Shown here: positions 46,401-56,744 of the stretch, one piece after another
Layout: each line of letters opens with the position of its first letter
How positions within the stretch are numbered: position 1 is the first letter of the stretch
Source of the DNA: Camellia lanceoleosa
Lineage: Eukaryota; Streptophyta; Magnoliopsida; Ericales; Theaceae
Direction: 5' to 3'
Assembly (NCBI GenBank): GCA_025200525.1
Contig: CM045758.1
Span: 193,972,463 to 194,036,462 of the forward strand
Length of the DNA: 64,000 nt
Notes under the pieces: model-generated
What the model was told of the DNA's origin: nothing
The model's database searches: none
The model's input: only the letters and a program-made list of their open reading frames with translations
Position numbers and translations under genes: made by a program

Positions 46401-46859
46401 ATGCATTTATCATACTTGTACTAACAATGCCACGTCAACTAGATTGTGCACCGTGCGTGACCTTTATTTTAAATATAGATTGGTCTGAAGAATATCTATA
46501 CCTTTCAGAAAGTAAAAAAAAAAAATGTAAGTATAACATTTTTACTTCATAACATTTTATAAATACATAATATATGTGTTGTTCATTAATTATAATACTA
46601 ACTATCATGTTGACAATGCAGGAATGCTGATGGAAGGCCCACAATAATTTAGATTTTAGTTATTTTTTATTTTACTTATTCAGTGAATTTCGAACAAATG
46701 TAATGAATTCTTATTTTTATTACTTTAATTATGCAATGTCAATATTTTCTTTTAAAACTACATATATTTTATGTTAACAATTTAAAAATATGTTTGACAT
46801 AACTATAAATGATTTTTTTTTTTAATTTAATCCCGTGCATAGCACAAGTAATATGCCAG
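43414..46859 (+). mobile_element. Helitron deletion derivative with RPA fragment
   Basis: A head TACTATATATTAAAC follows the previous CTAG. The end is a decayed tail, CCCGTGCATAGCACAAG then CCAG instead of CTAG at 46856-46859. The interior is AT-rich repeats (TTTAATGTGATTGTAGTTAG and variants) like the 5' half of the large Helitron. The last 500 bases match 35940-36440, including the RPA 3' end. The whole is best read as the large Helitron with its middle removed. Confidence 0.78.
46343..46680 (+). pseudogene. RPA1 C-terminal fragment
   Basis: The frame reads MIKDYIASCQECAYAF then ILNIDWSEEYLYLSESKKKK, matching the last block of the RPA gene at 35954-36110. It keeps the Trp codon TGG where the large Helitron has a TGA stop, so it preserves the ancestral state. 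No upstream RPA sequence is present, so it is a non-functional remnant. Confidence 0.82.
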
Positions 46860-46861
46860 TA

Positions 46862-47386
46862 AATATCTAAAATGATATGGGAATCATACCAAATGCCATG
46901 AATGCGATGTTGGAGCTCATAAGAAGCTTCATTATACCATACTCAGAGTGCCCCAACTGCAGAGAATGGTTTGTTCTTCAAATACTGCGACTAATTGGAT
47001 TGGTTATTCCCAGTTTGGGATCTCCTCATTTGTATCCCCTAGTTCATGGCACAAAGAAGCATATTGATTAGAACCCATTTGAAACTGGATTTTACATTTT
47101 TGAAAAATGTGTGACTTTTATTGAGAAAATTATTCAATAGTTTTAAAACATATATTACAACTTTGGACTTTACTGATCTCCGACCAGCTTTTTATTTTTA
47201 TACAATTGCAAAAACTCAATTGTGTTTTTCTTTACCACTCTAGAACTATTATTTAGTATTAAAAAAAATTTCCCCTAATCTTTAACAGAATTACCATTTT
47301 TTTTTTCACTCTCCACTGTTATTCAAGAAATAGTGTTTGGCTGGGTTCCATTCTATTCAAGCCAAGTCAATGATAAAAAAGAAAAA
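46862..47386. other. Non-repeat patch with a short open frame
   Basis: From 46877 to 47071 there is a 64-codon plus frame starting MGIIPNAMNAMLEL and containing CPNC. Base composition here is less AT-rich than the surroundings. I do not recognise the product; it could be a leftover exon or chance. 47075-47386 is AT-rich with nothing recognised. Confidence 0.4.
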
Positions 47387-49037
47387 GGGTAAATTACATT
47401 TACTTCTCCTTAGGTTTCTGACAAATACAGGGACTTCCCTTGTGGTTTGAATAATTACAGTAACCTCCCCTACTTTACCTGACAATGTCAAGATTCCCCC
47501 AAACCATCAATTTTGCACAAACAACGTTACTTTCCTATACAAAATGACCATATTACCCTTTTATTCAAGCGCGAAAAGACAAAAATACCCTTGATTGTTA
47601 ACCATCTCTCCACTATATTCAACTTTTTAAAAAAAAAAAAAAAAAAAATTATTTTTCATTTTTGTTCTCTCTCGTCAGATCAAAACGAGAGAGAAGCTCC
47701 TTCTCGCCGGCGTCATTGGGGCATCTTCTTTCTCTTCTCATTTCAGTCGTCTGTCATTTTCTATCCTCCACCTTTGCCTTTCCTCCTTCTCCTTCTTCTT
47801 TCTCTACTCCCTCTCCTCCACCGTTTGCCGTCTGCTTTTCTTCTCTCCCTCTTCTTCTTCTTCTTCTTTTTTCCAAACCCTAATCCTAGATCTATGGTTT
47901 TGAGAGTGGTGGTAGGCAATGATGGAAACAATGTTAGGTCACAATCTAGGTTTGGGGCAGTTGGTTGCAATATGGGTTTCGATCAAAAAAAAGAAGAAGA
48001 AGAAGAGCAGGAGAAAGAGGAGGACAGAAAAGGGGTGAGTTGTTTAATAGATTTGTGTGGTGAGTTTGGTCATTTATGTAATATATATATATATATATAT
48101 ATGTTTGACTGAATAAAAAAAAAAATAGAGAATTGAATCAATATATATATCACACACATATATATACATAAATATCTTACATATATATACCTTTATGTAT
48201 TTATATATATATATATATATGTTTGATTAAATAATAATAAATAAAAAAAAAATAGAGAATTGAATCAATATATATATATATATCAAACATAAAATAGAGA
48301 ATTGAATCAATATATATCTGACACAGTTTGGGGCAGTTGGTTGAAATATGGGTTTCGATCAGAAAAAAGAAGAAGAAGAAGAAGAGTAGGAGAAAGAGGA
48401 GGACAAAAAGGGGTAAATTGTTTAACAAATTTGTGTGGTGGGTTTGGCCATTTATGTAATATATATATATATATATATATGTTTGATTGAATAAAAAAAA
48501 AAAACAGAGAATTGAATGGGTTGCTGCAATGGTGGGTTCTTACATATATATACCTCGGCGCTTATGTATATTTTAATCTCATATATATACTTTACATATA
48601 ATCTCATATATATATATATATATATGTCATTTATGTAATGGATTACATATATATTTTAATCTCACAAAAAAGAAAAAAAAAAGGGAAAGGGGGTGAGTTC
48701 TTACATATATATACCTTTATGTATATTTCTGATTTTGTGGGAGGTGCTGCAATGGTGAATGGGTTGCTGCAATGGTGCTGTAGGAGTAGAAGGTAAATTA
48801 GAAGGCAGTGAAGCTGTAGAACTTGATGAATTAGAAGGTAATGAGGGTATTTTTGACATTTCATAATTTATAATGAGTGACATCAGCACTCGCTGTTAGA
48901 TCTTTTAACGGCAGTCACGGTTTGGGGGAATCTTGACATTGCCAGGTAAAGTAGGAGAAGTTACTGTAATTATTCAAACCACAGGGGAGGTCCCTGTATT
49001 TGTCAGAAACCTCAGGGGAGATAAATGTAATTTACCC
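47387..49037. mobile_element. MULE-like element with long TIRs
   Basis: The ends are inverted repeats of about 130 bases. Left begins GGGTAAATTACATTTACTTC and right ends ...GTAATTTACCC. They remain paired through CAAGATTCCCCCAAACC. The flanking 9 bases are AAAGAAAAA (47378-47386) and AAATAAAAA (49038-49046), one mismatch apart. Long TIRs and a 9 bp duplication are the Mutator-like pattern. No transposase is present. The interior holds a pyrimidine-rich 5'UTR-like stretch (47700-47885) and a duplicated block. Confidence 0.78.
47950..48490. repeat. Duplicated block inside the MULE-like element
   Basis: A ~160 bp block around GGGGCAGTTGGTTG, GATCA with an A/AG-rich run, GGTGGTGAGTTTGG-like sequence and an (AT)n run occurs at about 47957-48115 and again at 48330-48495. 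Between them lie (AT)n tracts. The open frame at 47513-48112 crosses this region but is low-complexity (Leu/Phe and Glu/Lys runs) and not supported as a gene. Confidence 0.65.
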
Positions 49038-49464
49038 AAATAAAAATAAATAAAAACATAAAATAGCTGTTAGAAAAATTTATTTAGGTAACTAGATAAT
49101 ATTTTTAAAATATCACTGCTAAATTTATTTACATTGGGATGATAGGGTTGGGTCTCAATTGATTAACTTATAATCAAATCAACAATTGGAATGCAACAAT
49201 TTATGGAATAGTACTCTAGCTTCTCTCTTTTCTTAAATGCACAGTGCTTAACATATACAAATTGGACCCCTTTTGGGTTCAGCCTCTAACGATGAACTAT
49301 GAATTATAGTTTCAAGGAAGAATCTTCAAATTTGATGGAAATTGCCATCACATCTATCTATCTCCCACTTCCTTGCCAATTCACCTTTGAGACGTTGATG
49401 CGAGCACTCGTTACTTTGCCCTTTACTTTGAGCTTGAAAGGTCTGTAGCGTCTGATCCAACTTA
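49038..49464. other. Non-TE patch left of the Tat element
   Basis: AT-rich to about 49190, then less so. The 49340-49464 stretch has an open frame on the minus strand that starts to the right of the Tat insertion: when the element and one GAAGA are removed, about 55 codons read through from near 60676 to a stop at 49358-49360. Product unknown. See the right-hand patch at 60627. Confidence 0.35.
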
Positions 49465-49469
49465 GAAGA

Positions 49470-50010
49470 TGTGTGAGTGAATTCCCGATCACACTGCCCT
49501 CCTTAGTAATCCAGCTGTTGAACATAGGCAGAATAGATGGCACCCTGTAATCTGCACAGAAAGAAAAGGCTCCGGTAGTAGTTCTTCCACCCGGGGGCAC
49601 TCCGACGATCAAGTCAGTATCTCTCAAAGATAATATAAGTGCTTTAATTACTGCTCAAGACTACAAATTGCGTACCTTAGACCCGCCGGGGGTGCCCTTC
49701 TTTTATAGTCTTTCTCTATCCTTGTCCCACTAGAAGTCTCACTTCTATGGACTCCAATTCCGGATCTACCTTGGACTCTTCAAGAGATAAGGATAGACTC
49801 CCTGAGAGTACTACCTATATCCATCTTGTAATCTTTCTTCTTTCTAGGACTCCTGTCCCTTATCTACATAACTCGGATTCCGGTATCTTCGGAGATAACC
49901 TCGGCAACCCCGATATTACCTCGGCGTAACTGTTATGTCACGTGACACCTCGGCTGACACTTCGGTGTCACCTCGGCCACGTGTTGGTACTCAGAAAATA
50001 CATCCCCACA
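49470..50010 (-). repeat. Tat element 3' LTR (left copy)
   Basis: 541 bp copy of 60086-60621. The element's 3' side polypurine tract, read on the minus strand as AACCTAGGGGGCAGT, lies immediately inside it at about 50011-50025. Confidence 0.92.
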
Positions 50011-50949
50011 ACTGCCCCCTAGGTTCTATTACCTCGGCATTTCGAAATGATAGAACCTATATTCGAACTTTTTCTCGTACATCAGCTCAAGAACTTTCTA
50101 GCCGAGATTATTTATTTTCAGGCCGACATGTCTTCATCTAAGAACAAGAATTCAGATCAATTTTCCTTCGCACATGAGCTGTCATGCACCATTTTTCAAC
50201 CGTTTCACTTACGCGTTTTTCCCTTATTGGTCCGTCTTTGGTGACGCTACCGCGTCTTTTTTTCTACTTGCGTCGGCGCGACGATCGTTAACCCAGGCGC
50301 AATAATTGCCGCCGTTTCATGTTTTGGACAAAAACGTTTGCCTCTCTCTCTCTTTTTACTTTTGCGTTTGAATACTTTACATTTTCTCTCTCTGAAGCTT
50401 TCTCTTCTTCGAATCTGCCATTGCCCCAGGCTCTGAGCTCTACAACCATCTCCATCTACTATTTCTGCGAAGCTTTGGCCACTGTTGCCTCCGTCGTCTA
50501 ACCTCGGCGAAGCTCATTCCGGCCTCACATTTTCTGGTAAGCAACTGGCTTTTCTTCTCTAGTTCTTGATTATCCCTGAAATTTCTTGCCATTCTTTATT
50601 CGCTCCGATTTAATTTAATTTGCGAATCATTCACCTGAATGCGTCTTTATTGCTTGATTTTGCATATGAACATTTGCACTGTTTCCCCTCTATTCTTGGT
50701 CTTCCACCCTTTGTGTTCTTGAATCTGAGACTCCTTTTTGTTTTCTGCTTTGTTGTATCTTTTCCAGATCTGTGCCTTCGATCTTTATCTTCGTAGCTCT
50801 TTAGGTTTGGGATTTGCTTATAGAACCTTCAATCTTTAGGAAAAACTGAAACAAACTTTACCAATACATACCTAGGTTTAAGCCGAGGTCCCTAGAACCC
50901 TTTAGGAGTATCCTGTCTCTGTAGCCAAGTGCCCTTAAAAATCACGGGT
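50011..50949 (+). promoter_or_regulatory. Probable leader of the antisense gene
   Basis: Non-coding sequence before the plus-strand gene. It has a CT-rich 5'UTR-like stretch near 50340-50500 and a candidate splice donor, TTTTCTG|GTAAGCA, near 50535, then intron-like T-rich sequence. This is what a leader with a 5'UTR intron would look like, but the transcription start cannot be placed from sequence. Confidence 0.4.
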
Positions 50950-53354
50950 ATGTGGAGAAATAGGGTTAACACCCCAATCAAACTAGAATACTTTAGGCAA
51001 GAATTCTCCATCCCAGGTGATGTCCATCTGAGACTAGCTGGTGATGACGACTCCATTATGCCCAAGGATGACTCCATGCCTTTTCCCGTTGTAGCCTTTG
51101 TTGAATGTGGGCTTCGGTTCCCCCTAGATCCCCTCTTTCGTGAAGTCCTTCACTACTACTCTTTGAACCCTAAGCAACTCGCCATCAATGCCTATAGAAC
51201 GCTTAATGGTATCATAGCTTTAGCTCGGCAGGAGAATGTTAGGATCACTCTTGCCGACATCCAATATTGTTACACCATGTGCGCCCTCAACCTGAAGGAG
51301 AAAGGTTATGTTTATTACCTTAAGCCGAGGTCTACCGAATATAAGATCGTAGCCGACCTCCCAGATTCCAACAAAGGGGCTGGAGATGATTATTTCATTG
51401 CTTCTGGAAATTGGGAATTTGGCCCAGAAGAAGAAGTCCATCTCTTTCCTTTTCCTTAAACGGTCAAGGAGGACAAGGGTAAGAGCCCAGTGTCAATTAC
51501 TTAGCTGTTGCTTTCTTCTATTTTTTCGAAATTTTTTTATCTGTTTCTGATGTTATGTTCTGTTTTGCAAACGTTCGTCAGCCACCAAAAAACTTTAGTC
51601 AATCCTACTTTCTGGGCAAGGATTTGAGGAAGCTCCTAGATTTGCCCATCCATAAGCGCAAAGCTCCAGTGCTGCTGAATTTCATTCCATCGTACAAATC
51701 AACTTTGCCTGACGTCCCAAGGAGAAAGAAGAAGAGTCTATCCCCTTCTACTGCTACAACTCAAGCCACATCCACATCTCGGGCTGATCAAGGTTCAACT
51801 TCTTATCCAGCCGATCAACCTTCAACCTCGGCACCATACTTGGTACCAATTTCTGAAAGAAAGCGTCAGCAGCGACTTGTTAAAACAGCCGAAATGGTGC
51901 GCCCGAAGCCAGTCGTGCGGGATCTTTTGGCCGACCTTCCAACCGACGTGGATGCTGTACCGTCTCAAACGGTGCCTCCACCAAAACCAAAAAGAGTCAA
52001 AAAGGCCCAGCCAAAGGCCAAAGCTACTGAGGCCGAGGTTGAAGATGCTCTGCCCATCTCCCAACTAACCTCAACTGTGAAGACCACTTCTGCACCCGCC
52101 AAAAGATCTGCTGAGGCCCAGCCATCGGGGTCAACTCAGCCAAAAAGGCCGAGGTCGTCGTCTGCGACGACTTCGGGTTCCAGGGTTCCCAAAGTTCCCT
52201 GGGAGCCCAAAATTACACTTGAAAACAGGCCCGTCTATGCCAACGAAAGCGCCGCCGATGTCAACATCAGCGTGGCACTCAACACTGCAGTTCTCCTTGA
52301 GGGTGATCTTGAGCGTAATGCCAAGATGAACGAATACGAGAACTACGCCCTCATGCTGCAGCGCTCTCTCCAAGTAAGTCTTTGAATTTGATAACTTTTC
52401 TTACTGCCACTTTTCTTCATACTTGTAAAGTCTTGTAATATTTTGTGATAACCTATGCCTTGTGAACTTTCAGGCCATTCAACACGCCCACACCTTCTCC
52501 ATGCAAGCATTTGAAGCGAATGAGAAATTATCTGAGATGGAGAAAGAGTTTGCTGCCCTTCAGAAACAAAACAAGAGTCTTAAAAATAAAATGAAGACTC
52601 TGGAAGACCAGGCTGAGGCAGCAACTAAGGATAAACAAATAGCTGATGAAAGAAATAGAAATTTCTTTGAAGCTATTAAAACGGTTGCTATGTCTCAGCA
52701 AAAGGAGGCCAAGGAAAAAAGCAGCGAAAAGGAGGCTGCAAGCCACAGCCACCAAGGTGGCGAAATCAAAATTTAGGCGAAAAAACCTACAACCAGGGGA
52801 TGGCCGACGTCGCTGAGGACTACATGCTTCAAGTCAGGGAGGCATGCAACAGGGGATTTTCCCTTGGTTGGATGTCTCTGGCCAAAAAGCTGAACATCGG
52901 ATGACTTCGCCATGGCGCAAAAGTGATGTCCTTTGCCTTTTCCCCCTCCTCCTCCAAGTCAGACTGAAGAAGCTGAGTCTGAGTCTCAAGCTGAAGATGA
53001 AGATGAAGATAATGACGAAGCCTTAGTGAAGAAATCCAAGGATGCCACTAAGACCAAGTCCCTTCTTCCAACTGAGCAGGTTATCAACTTAACCCAAGAT
53101 GAAGAGGGTGATGAGGTTGAGAAGGTATCCAAGGAAACTTAACCAGTCCAGTTATCATCCAACCTTCTTCTGGCTGAGGGAAGTGTTGAGAAGACTCTAG
53201 CCGAGATTGACGCCGAGATTGCGGCAGATAGGGAGGCCGGAGTTGAAGTGGAAAAGCACGTCGAAGTTGTGGTACAAAAAGACGCCGAGGTTGTTCTTCC
53301 AGAGACTTCCGAGGTCCAGATTCAAACTGCTCCTAAGGCTGAAGAAACTTAGTT
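50950..53354 (+). pseudogene. Antisense extra ORF of Tat element (transposase_28-like)
   Basis: Part 1 (50950-51459, ATG at 50950) reads KLEYFRQEFSIPGDVHLRL, then DSMPFPVVAFVECGLRFPLD and FREVLHYYSLNPKQLAINAY. This is the layout of the plant 'putative gypsy-type transposon' domain. It ends at an in-frame TAA. Part 2 (about 51581-52373) is a Pro/Ser/Thr/Lys-rich linker. An intron with GTAAGT at 52374 and CAG at 52471-52473 joins it to a coiled-coil part (EKLSEMEKEFAALQKQNKSL). A frameshifted acidic tail (about 52930-53354, runs of EDEDED) follows. Antisense extra ORFs are known in Tat elements; their function is not established. This copy has a stop and shifts, so it is probably not made. Confidence 0.8.
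52374..52473 (+). other. Predicted intron in the antisense gene
   Basis: A 100-base segment from GTAAGT to TTTCAG, T-rich before the acceptor. Removing it joins the linker part to the coiled-coil part in frame (…RSLQ|AIQHA…). It indicates transcription from the plus strand, opposite to gag-pol. Confidence 0.7.
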
Positions 53355-53674
53355 TTTATTTTTTCTTTAACTTTTGTACTTTGTTTCTTTTCTTTGTTAT
53401 TGTTGATGTTCCCTGAACAATATAAGCTTCTTCTTTAGGGCCGACGTGCCTTTGTTTGTTTCCTGTGAACGACTTACTTTTGCTAGGCCATGGTGCCTTT
53501 ATTATATATCTGCTTATTTGTTTGTCTCTGAATGCTTTAGTCTTCACTGCTTCTGTATACTTAGGATATTTTGCATGACTCATATATTTCTTCCTTCGCA
53601 TAATCTCCTTGGGGTTACATACCTCGGGTATGATTATCTGCAGGTTTATCTCGACTGGGACTTCACCTGTAAAT

Positions 53675-54232
53675 TTGTAAATTGCTACAAATTTCAACAA
53701 GTAAAGAGAAGGAATTTATCTCAGCTTAACTTTAACTTGTAAATTGCTACAAATTTCAACAAGTAAAGATAAGGAATTTATCTCGGCTTACCTTTAACTT
53801 GTAAATTGCTACAAATTTCAACAAGTAAAGATAAGGAATTTATCTCAGCTTAACTTTAAGTTGTAAATTGTTACAAATTTCAACAAGTAAAGATAAGGAA
53901 TTTATCTCGGCTTGCCTTTAACTTGTAAATTGCTACAAATTTCAACAAGTAAAGATAAGGAATTTATCTATACTTAACTTTAACTTGTAAATTGCTACAA
54001 ATTTCAACAAGTAAAGATAAGGAATTTATCTCGGCTTACCTTTAACTTGTAAATTGCTACAAATTTCAACAAGTAAAGATAAAGAATTTATCTCGGCTTA
54101 CCTTTAACTTGTAAATTGCTACAAATTTCAACAAGTAAAGATAGGGAATTTATCTCAGCTTAACTTTAACTTGTAAATTGTTACAAATTTCAACAAGTAA
54201 AGATAAGGAATTTATCTCGGGTTAGCCATGTT
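53675..54232. repeat. 62 bp minisatellite, nine units
   Basis: The unit carries TTGTAAATTGCTACAAATTT, then CAACAAGTAAAGATAAGG and AATTTATCTCGGCTTACC. It repeats nine times with period about 62 bases and few differences. It lies between the antisense gene and the end of integrase, the 3' non-coding region on the element strand. Tat-lineage elements are known to form tandem repeats here that can seed satellites. Confidence 0.92.
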
Positions 54233-54416
54233 TAAACATAATCTCAGCTTAACTTTGGCTAAGTATTACTACTGTCTTCTCTCTGCCCCCAATGTGAATC
54301 TAAATTCCACTTGGATTCTCATTATTCAAAAAATAACATCATGTATAGTTTTTATAAGTTCTGAAAAATTCTACTAAGATTTTATTGATCATATCGGCAA
54401 AAAATCAAAGAACATC

Positions 54417-55480
54417 TAATGATAGAAAAACTTCAAATTACAAGTGTTCCATGGTCTAGGCAATGCTTTGTCCTCATTATCTTCGAGCCGATATGCCCCA
54501 TTTCCTAACACCGAAGTTATTCTGTAGGGTCCTTCCCAGTTTGGGCTAAGCTTGCCCTCTCTGGGATCCTTCTTATTGCCGACGACTTTTCTCAAGACTG
54601 AGTCGTTGACTTGAAAATCCCTTGGATTGACCTTCTTGTTGTAAGCTTTGGCAAGTATTCTTTGGTATCTTTGTAAATTTGGATTGCGACTTTCTCTCTT
54701 CTTTCTTCCAGTAGATCCAGATCTCGGGCTAAGAGCACATCATTAGACCCGTTCTCAACTCCCTGTGTTTTGATCCCTGGGATGCCGATCTCCAATGGAA
54801 TGACTGCTTTTGTGCCATAAGCCATGGCAAAGGGGGATTCCCCTGTTGATCTTCTCGGCGTAGTGCAATATGCCCAGAGCACGTTTGGTAATTCGTCTAC
54901 CCACTTTCCTTTTGCTGCCTGCAGCCTCTTCTTTATTCCATCCAGAATGACTTTGTTGGATGCTTCGGCTTGCCCATTACTTTGGGGAAAGCTTGGTGTT
55001 GAAAAGTAATTCTTTATCTTGAACTTTGCGCAAAAATTCTTGATGAGTTTCTTTGTCAAAGCGTGTTCCGTTGTCGGCAACGATTGCTCTTGGAATCCCA
55101 AATCTGGTGATGATGTTTTTCCAGATGAAGTTCTTCACATCCACATCTCGGATTTTGGTAAGAGGCTCTGCTTCTATCCACTTTGTGAAGTAGTCTGTTG
55201 CTACTAGTAAGTATTTTCGCTGCCCAGTTGCTTGGGGCAATTGTCCAACGAGTTCCATGCCCCATTGGACAAATGGTCAAGGGCTGGAAACCGGGTTCAG
55301 GTCAGCAGCTGGCTGATGTATCAAAGGTGCAAACCTTTGGCATTGTTCACACTTCTTCACATAGGCTTCTGCATCTTTTTGTATATAGGGCCACCAATAC
55401 CCCTGGGTAATGGCCCTGTGAGCTAACGATCTACCCCCCGTGTGGCTTCCACAAACTCCTTCATGAATTTCATATAAAAA
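54417..55480 (-). pseudogene. Tat integrase, broken
   Basis: The minus-strand order is as follows. The zinc-binding HTGGRSLAHRAITQGYWWP with CEQCQRF is in the neighbouring frame at about 55300-55430. The core follows: LVATDYFTKWIEAEP with the first Asp, IVADNGTRFD with the second, and PQSNGQAEASNKV with the Glu (54977-55258 and 54592-55101). The C-terminal GPYR-type segment GKLSPNWEGPYRI lies near 54530-54570, with a stop near 54417. TGA stands in place of Trp before QWGMELVG at about 55274. Two frameshifts divide the core. All three catalytic acids are present but not in one frame. Confidence 0.87.
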
Positions 55481-55499
55481 GTCATTGACCTGAAGAGGG

Positions 55500-56239
55500 T
55501 GTACACACCTTAAAAGAGGTCCAGTGAAGGATCTTCTGTAGAGATGTCCTTCTGCTGTCAGACTGAATCTTGCCGACCTCAATCGGACCTTGTGTGCTTT
55601 CTTTCGATCTTCTGGCAGCTTTCCCTCTTTTAGGAATGCAATAATTACATCCATCCAGCTTGGTTCCATGTCCACACATAATGCCTCCTGCATTGTGTTC
55701 GGTGGCTCTATGCTCAGGTTTGATAAGTAATCGATCATTATTGTCCTCGTCTTTCCGGTTTGCATTGAACTTGCTAAATTGGCCAATGCGTCGGCGTGGT
55801 TGTTATCGTCTCGGCTGACCTGAAGAAGTCGGCAGTTTTGAAACATGTCTGCCAGCCTGATGACTTCTTTTGCGTATGCCGACATCCTTTTATCTCGGGC
55901 AGCAAACTCTCCTGTAGTTTGATTTACTATAAGTTGTGAGTCGCAAAAAACTATTACCTCATTTGCCTCTGCTGCTATTGCCAGCTTCAATCCAGCGATC
56001 AATGCTTCATATTCCGCCTCATTGTTCGAGGCTTTGAACCCCAGTTGAATAGACTGCTCCAATATCTCTCCATCGGGGGATATTAACACTACTCCTGCTC
56101 CTGCCCCTTGCCGGTTTGAGCTTCCATCAACAAAAAGTTGAAAGGAGTCGCCGATGTAAATCTTTGCGGTGAAGTTTTTCCTTCCTTGGTTCTTTAGCCT
56201 TTGGCTGGTCTTCTCCTTCCTTGTTTGGACATCGTTCAT
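55500..56239 (-). pseudogene. Second (archaeal-type) RNase H of Tat pol
   Basis: The frame 55277-56239 opens with a short basic linker and then LFVDGSSNRQGAGAGVVLIS, NNEAEYEALIAGL, VIVFCDSQLIVNQ and NNHADALANLAS. The acidic residues in FVDGS, AEYEA, CDSQL and NHADAL form the RNase H active site. This form, distinct from the RT-linked RNase H, marks the Tat lineage. It runs on into the integrase zinc-binding region in the same frame. Confidence 0.9.
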
Positions 56240-56723
56240 CTCGGCTCAACGGAGCCCGATGTTCGACGGCCAAGACTTGGCCCTTAATTGCTGTTCTCGG
56301 CCTGAACTCCAGGTCATATTGGCCCAAAACTACGGCCCATCTTGCTATTCTTCCAGTTAAGTCTCCTTGTTGCAACAAGGATTTTAGTGGGTGCTCTGTC
56401 AGAACCACTATCTTGTGAGCCTGAAAATAATGGTTTAGCTTCTTTGAGGCCATTACCAAGGCCAACATCAATTTCTTCAGTGGTAGATACCTTGTTTCTG
56501 CATCGGCCAAGGTTTTACTTATATAGTAAACAGCCTTCTGCTCTCCATTTTCTTCTCGGATTATCACAGCACTTACTGCGTGCTCTGAAACTGCTAAGTA
56601 TAAAAACAGTTCCTCCCCAGGTTGAGGTGTTGAGAGGACTGGAGCCGAGGTAGGGTATTTCTTCAGGTCGGCCAAAGCGGCCTCACATTCCTCTGTCCAT
56701 AGAAAAGTCGTGGCCTTTTTCAC
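56127..56723 (-). pseudogene. RT-linked RNase H of Tat pol
   Basis: The frame begins KKATTFLWTEECEAAL, continues ELFLYLAVSEHAVSAVIIRE and AETRYLPLKKLMLAL, then LTEHPLKSLL. It is the ordinary gypsy connection plus RNase H. The Asp expected in the first block reads Ala (YLAVS), as is common for the degenerate first RNase H in this lineage. The frame drifts into an overlapping one near 56239 by an indel. Confidence 0.85.
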
Positions 56724-56744
56724 CAGATTGAAAAAAGGTTTACA

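Noticed and set aside
47513..48112. 199-codon plus-strand open frame
   Set aside because: Mostly Leu/Phe/Pro and Glu/Lys runs from CT- and AAG-rich simple sequence inside a MULE-like element, with no domain.
49747..49929. 60-codon frame present in both Tat LTRs (also 60358-60540)
   Set aside because: It is conserved only because the LTRs are copies of each other; it has no domain and lies antisense to the element.
53675..54232. Regular ~62 bp repeats that could be taken for a CRISPR array
   Set aside because: There are no unique spacers: the whole 62 bp unit repeats. The context is a plant LTR element, so it is a minisatellite.
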